From Patiria miniata (taxonomy: Eukaryota; Echinodermata; Asteroidea; Valvatida; Asterinidae), in assembly GCF_015706575.1 (NCBI RefSeq), contig NW_024037063.1, forward strand, positions 12,028,927-12,092,926: 64,000 nucleotides of DNA, read 5' to 3'. Both the position numbers and the translations under genes were made by a program. How positions within the stretch are numbered: position 1 is the first letter of the stretch; every line of letters starts with the position of its first letter. The notes beneath the pieces are model-generated. The model had not been told where the DNA came from, made no database searches, and saw only the letters and a program-made list of their open reading frames with translations. Shown piece after piece: positions 59,850 through 64,000 of this stretch.

Positions 59850-60235
59850 CTGAAAAGACAATAAAGGAGAACAGTTAACCGTTTGCGTGTTTTTTAATTA
59901 AGTTTGAAACGTTTGACCTTTATTAAAAGAAGCACACGTATTTTAGAAGACCCCAAAATAGATGTTTTAGACGCAAGTTTCATGCACTAGCCCTCATTAG
60001 TGAGCCTCACGTGACCGTGTTTCAGCCAGCCAGGACAAAGAACCAGCAATAGGTGTGTTATAATCGATATTAGTTCCCCTCAGTATTGAAAGTTGACAAG
60101 CAACTTCCGATATCTCGGGTACCTAATATCGACTTTACTCAAACCAATGTGAATGTCCAAAACCGCATTGAATCACATTGCATGAAATGAAAAATGCGTT
60201 AGAAAATCTACCAAAAATTTCAAAAGCCATTGTCG
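59850..60235 (-). promoter_or_regulatory. Presumed upstream region of the Mind bomb-like gene
   Basis: Between the first coding exon and the foldback element at 60239. No clear TATA box or CpG cluster is seen, and a 5' UTR intron may push the true promoter further right. Assigned by position only. Confidence 0.2.
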
Positions 60236-60238
60236 TTA

Positions 60239-60931
60239 AGCCCCTCTCACACCTTTGCGTACATCCTAATTCCTTATGAGTTCCTTATCAAAAAATTTCA
60301 AAACGTAGCCGTACGCTCAATTAACGTCGAAATATTTTGATCACTTTGACTTATGTGCGACGCACATCTAGCGTACAAGTAACGAATTCAGCGCATCCAT
60401 TGCGTTTGAGATGCGTATGAGTTGCGTATGCAGTGCACAACATTATGATTTGGGCTGCGAATAGGTCAGTATGCAGTGCGCATGCCGAGCGTATTCCGGA
60501 CGCACCCGATTTATGCCGACCGCATGCTTGACGCACTTCTGAGCATTTCCGCCGCTCGCCGTCTAGCGTGCGTTGCATCTCCGCTGCAAGTACGTTATGT
60601 ATACGTCCAATACAGGCGGCTCATATGCTGACAGGGTGCGTCACGAACACATAGCGTACTCGTAACGCACTCGACCGATGCGGGACCGATGCGCTGCGTA
60701 TTTATAACTTATGACCTGCGTATAACAGCGTACGCAGCGTAGTTTTGTGCATGCCCAAAGCTATCCTGCGTACTGGGCCGTACCATGCGTATATCTGCGT
60801 ACATAAAACCTACACAAAACGATAGAGATGCATATGAGGTGCGTATTGTGCGTACGACTGCGTATGAAAAAAAAAAGTCAATGCGCAACTCATAAGGAAT
60901 TAGGAAACGCAGAAGTGTGACAGGGCCCTTA
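60239..60931. mobile_element. CGTATG-rich foldback element, copy 2
   Basis: Second copy of 44541-45240 in the same orientation, starting CCCCTCTCACACCTTTGCGT and ending AGTGTGACAGGGCCCTT. TTAA precedes the left end; the right flank is TTAG, one base different. Confidence 0.85.
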
Positions 60932-62001
60932 GATTTTTAGACAAGTCAGCTGTAGGTTGCAGACGTGTATTTAGAATGATAACAAAACACTTTGACTCTA
61001 ACTACTTGACCAATTCTAAAGAGGGGCCCGTATCACAATCGCCATTTTATCTTGTCGCGGTCTTTTAAGTTCAATGGCGTTGACTGGGAAGAAATCTAAA
61101 TTGGTGGGCGTGAAGGGTGCAGTGTTCAAACGATTTTCAATGCATAAAAGATGGTCCTGGTGGATTTTAAAAATGATGAAAGTACATTGATTTTATGACA
61201 ATTTATCTAAACAAAATATTGCTGGTGTACGCAATGTTAACCTCCCCTCGGGTCATTTTCTCTTAATTTGTCCTGGATTTCTCGCTTTTTTCTAAAATCG
61301 TCATAAGTAAATACCATCCAGCATAATTGGGTTTTGTATAAACAAAACAAAAAAATAATAGGGTTACTTTCCGCGGTGCTTGGTCGACGTGGCCGTCCGT
61401 GTACCGCATTCCGCGTAACATCGCTTGTGTACGTCGCGTTGGAGCAGCTAGCCCGTGATTCAGCCCGCAATTCGGCCCAAAATTTGGTGGATGATACCCC
61501 GATTCACACGGTTTTTTTTCACTTGTGCGGAAAGGAGCCCAGCTAATAACAATTATGCTTGATAGTATTACTTGTGACGATTTTAGAGGGTTCTCTCAAG
61601 AAAAAAAGCTAGAAATCCGGACGAGTTGAGCGAAAGTGACCTGAATTATTGACCCCCTTACGCGTATCAATGGACCGCTTTGCTTCTTGCCTCACGGCCT
61701 TTATTTGCATACATTATCATTTTCGGGTGAAAAGGTCTATTGCTTGCTGCGACAAAGAAATGTTTCTCTTTTGTGTGACCGTGCACAAAATGGAGATGTC
61801 AAATGTCAGTGTGTGTTATTTCCTTTTAACTTTGCAATGCAGTGTTGCATGAAGACTTAGCCTCAAGTTAACACGTTGAAGCCAGTCGTACACGCAATGC
61901 AGAATGTAGGGCAACATTATTTATGAAAAAAAACCCACTATTTTTATACATGGTTAATAACGACCGTAAATAACACGCTTCCTTTGAATCATTTATTTAT
62001 T
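60932..62001. other. Spacer, nothing recognised
   Basis: Weak ORFs only (for example 61334-61546 plus) with no recognisable domain. Confidence 0.5.
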
Positions 62002-62482
62002 AGTCACATGGTTTATTAATTATTTTAATTGCAACGTTAGTTTGCTTCAAATGATGATTTAAAGCTGATTATGTATGCAGGATTGTACACTGAAAACATA
62101 TTGGTCGTTCCAGTTCAAATTGTTATTCTCGGGTGTATTTATTTATTTCTGATTTTTTACCAGGGTAGCCTGTTCACAAAATAATGTGGTCTTCCACGGG
62201 GCCCTGAGCATATCATCTAAAAATTAATAAAAACAAAAACTAGTCACATGGTTTATTAATTATTTTAATTGCAACGTTAGTTTGCTTCAAATGATGATTT
62301 AAAGCTGATTATGTATGCAGGATTGTACACTGAAAACATATTGGTCGTTCCAGTTCAAATTGTTATTCTCGGGTGTATTTATTTATTTCTGATTTTTTAC
62401 CGGGGTAGCCTGTTCACAAAATAATGTGGTCTTCCACGGGGCCCTGAGCATATCATCTAAAAATTAATAAAAACAAAAACTA
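62002..62482. repeat. Tandem duplication, two units of 240 bp
   Basis: Units 62002-62241 and 62242-62481 are almost identical (AGTCACATGGTTTATTAATT at each start). One visible difference is ACCAGGGTAGCC against ACCGGGGTAGCC. Each unit holds a LINE-type 3' hairpin. Confidence 0.95.
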
Positions 62483-62949
62483 ACAATTTAAAGGATTAAA
62501 AGTGTATAAAATTATCAAAACAGATAGGAAATAAGATCATATAAAACTATAACCGTTAAATTATAATCATTAAATAAAAGATACATGAACGGGTTTAACA
62601 TAAACAATATAAATGTGTATATGAGAACGACGATAGACACAAGTGCAGATTAAAAAGTTTAATTTAAGAATAAAATCACAAAATAAGTCCTACATGCAAA
62701 TACAAACGAAAAACAAGTAAAAAAAAAACTATTGTAGATAATAAAAACAGTAAAAATGAGTACATGCATCCCTTACATGCTAAAAACAAAAACAAAACAA
62801 GCAAGCAAGCACCCCAACAAACAAACAAACAAACACCCAAACACCCCTAACAACCCAACAAACACCCCAACAAACATCCCCCCCCCAAAAAAGGAGAAAA
62901 TTGCAAGTGAATAAGACAATAAAATGGAGTACACTTAACATGCTAAAAA

Positions 62950-63803
62950 AACGTACAATTAAAACAATTATTTGAAGCAACCTAAACGGTTAAAAAGTTG
63001 TTTCATTATTGACTTAAAAGAACCAATTGAGGCTGCTGAACGTGTTTCTTTATTTAATCTATTCCAGACAGTAGCCCCAGCAACAAAAGGACTAAGCATT
63101 CTGATTTATATTTAGGAATGAACAGGGTGTCCTCAGTTGCATGTCTGGTGGAGTGATGGTGCATGTCAGATATTTTAATGAAATCTTCTGTCAGGTAGGT
63201 AGGGGCAAGATTGTTGGTACATTTGTACATGAGTACTGCTCGCAGGTAGCAAAATCGTTTTGGTAACGGCATCCAGCCTAGTGTATTTAATAATTCACTT
63301 GAAGGAGTATCATACCCTTTACCTAGAATTAATCTGGCAGCACGTTTTTGGAGTTTAAACAGCTTGTCTGTGTGCATGTTTAATCTTTCTGACCAGATTT
63401 GCGAACAGTAATCAAAATGGGGTAAGATAAACGCATTATAAAGTAATTTGACAGAGTCAGCCGGAATATATGGTTTCACCCGGCGAATAATACCCAATTT
63501 TGCCTGTACAGTACTCACAACCTTGTCTATCTGATCAGTCCATTTCATCTCATCATCAATGATCACCCCTAGACATTTGGTTTAATGAACTCTTTTCAGA
63601 ACAATGTCATTTATCTCCACTCTGAAATCGACGACGTCTTTGAGTTTTGCTGTAGATCCTATGATCATCACATTGGTTTTATCATAATTTAAAACAAGAC
63701 GACTTGTATTCAGCCAGCTAGAGATCTGCATCTAGGCAACAGATAATTTGTGTTCAACATCCGCAGTCGTCTTGCCATTAACTGTGAGAGTTGTGTATGG
63801 TTT
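62950..63803 (-). mobile_element. LINE reverse-transcriptase fragment (jockey/CR1-like)
   Basis: On minus: LNTSRLVLNYDKTNVMIIGS, CLGVIIDDEMKW, FILPHFDYCSQIW, LFKLQKRAARLILGK and TLGWMPLPKRFCYLR are the thumb/C-terminal region of a non-LTR reverse transcriptase. Two in-frame stops lie upstream of 63566 and a frame break near 63070 leads to PFVAGATVWNRLNK. 5' truncated and dead. The AC-rich stretch at 62.7-62.9 kb lies in its 3' region. Confidence 0.8.
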
Positions 63804-64000
63804 CACGGTGGCACGGTAGGCCAATATTGTACACGTAGGCCTGCATATTACAGTGTACATGTATGTGGATGAGGCAAATAACTGTAATGACATGTCTAAG
63901 TTGTTTTTATTTGCACAATAGCACGTTCCGTGATGTGTTCAATGATTGATTATGTGTTACAACTGATAATGTAATAACCAACGGATAACGTATCACCAAC

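Overview
This is a eukaryotic (metazoan) genomic window. Genes are split into short exons with GT/AG introns of 0.1 to 10 kb, the DNA is AT-rich by eye, and introns and spacers are packed with small inverted-repeat DNA transposons and dead LINE fragments. Death-fold, TRADD-N-like and MIB/HERC2 modules combined in one protein, together with CR1/L2-like LINEs, hAT and TTAA-type elements, suggest a marine invertebrate deuterostome (echinoderm, hemichordate or cephalochordate). I cannot place it more precisely from sequence alone.

Two large convergent genes dominate. The plus-strand gene (2578 to 22838, 5' end outside the window) has 20 recognisable exons. They encode 1062 residues made almost only of ankyrin repeats, arranged as a three-exon cassette (called A-B-C here) repeated six times and followed by a seventh A exon and a divergent last exon. 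The minus-strand gene (start codon at 59815, stop at 29639) can be assembled completely as 17 coding exons with consistent phases (3234 nt, 1077 residues). Its order is death domain, short hydrophobic RHIM-like segment, TRADD-N-like domain, about 255 residues of charged low-complexity linker, MIB/HERC2, ZZ zinc finger, MIB/HERC2, then eight ankyrin repeats. The second half is the layout of the Notch-pathway ligase Mind bomb, but no RING finger is visible. Its last ankyrin exons have the same phases and module order as one cassette of the plus gene, so the two genes are probably paralogues.

Layout: 1-2577, foldback element and L2-like LINE remnant; 2578-22838, ankyrin gene with a LINE (8.5-10 kb), a hAT MITE (12.9 kb), a LINE fragment (15.3 kb) and a nested pair of TTAA elements with a broken THAP domain (19-20.5 kb) in its introns; 22839-29638, intergenic between the two 3' ends, with hairpins, a tRNA-like sequence and direct repeats; 29639-59815, the Mind bomb-like gene, whose long introns hold a TGACCT-rich inverted array (30.8-32.5 kb), several foldback elements, a promoter-like segment (38.4 kb), a 2.2 kb palindrome (46.8-49 kb), a composite MITE unit with an 8-bp target duplication (50.9-52.8 kb) and a tyrosine-recombinase fragment (53 kb); 59816-64000, upstream spacer with a second copy of a foldback element, a 240-bp tandem duplication and a LINE reverse-transcriptase fragment.

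Likely job of the Mind bomb-like protein (inference): a death-fold/TRADD-N adaptor coupled to a substrate-binding Mind bomb scaffold, possibly acting in innate-immune or cell-death signalling by recruiting a separate ubiquitin ligase. The ankyrin-only gene could be a related scaffold whose amino-terminal half lies left of this window.
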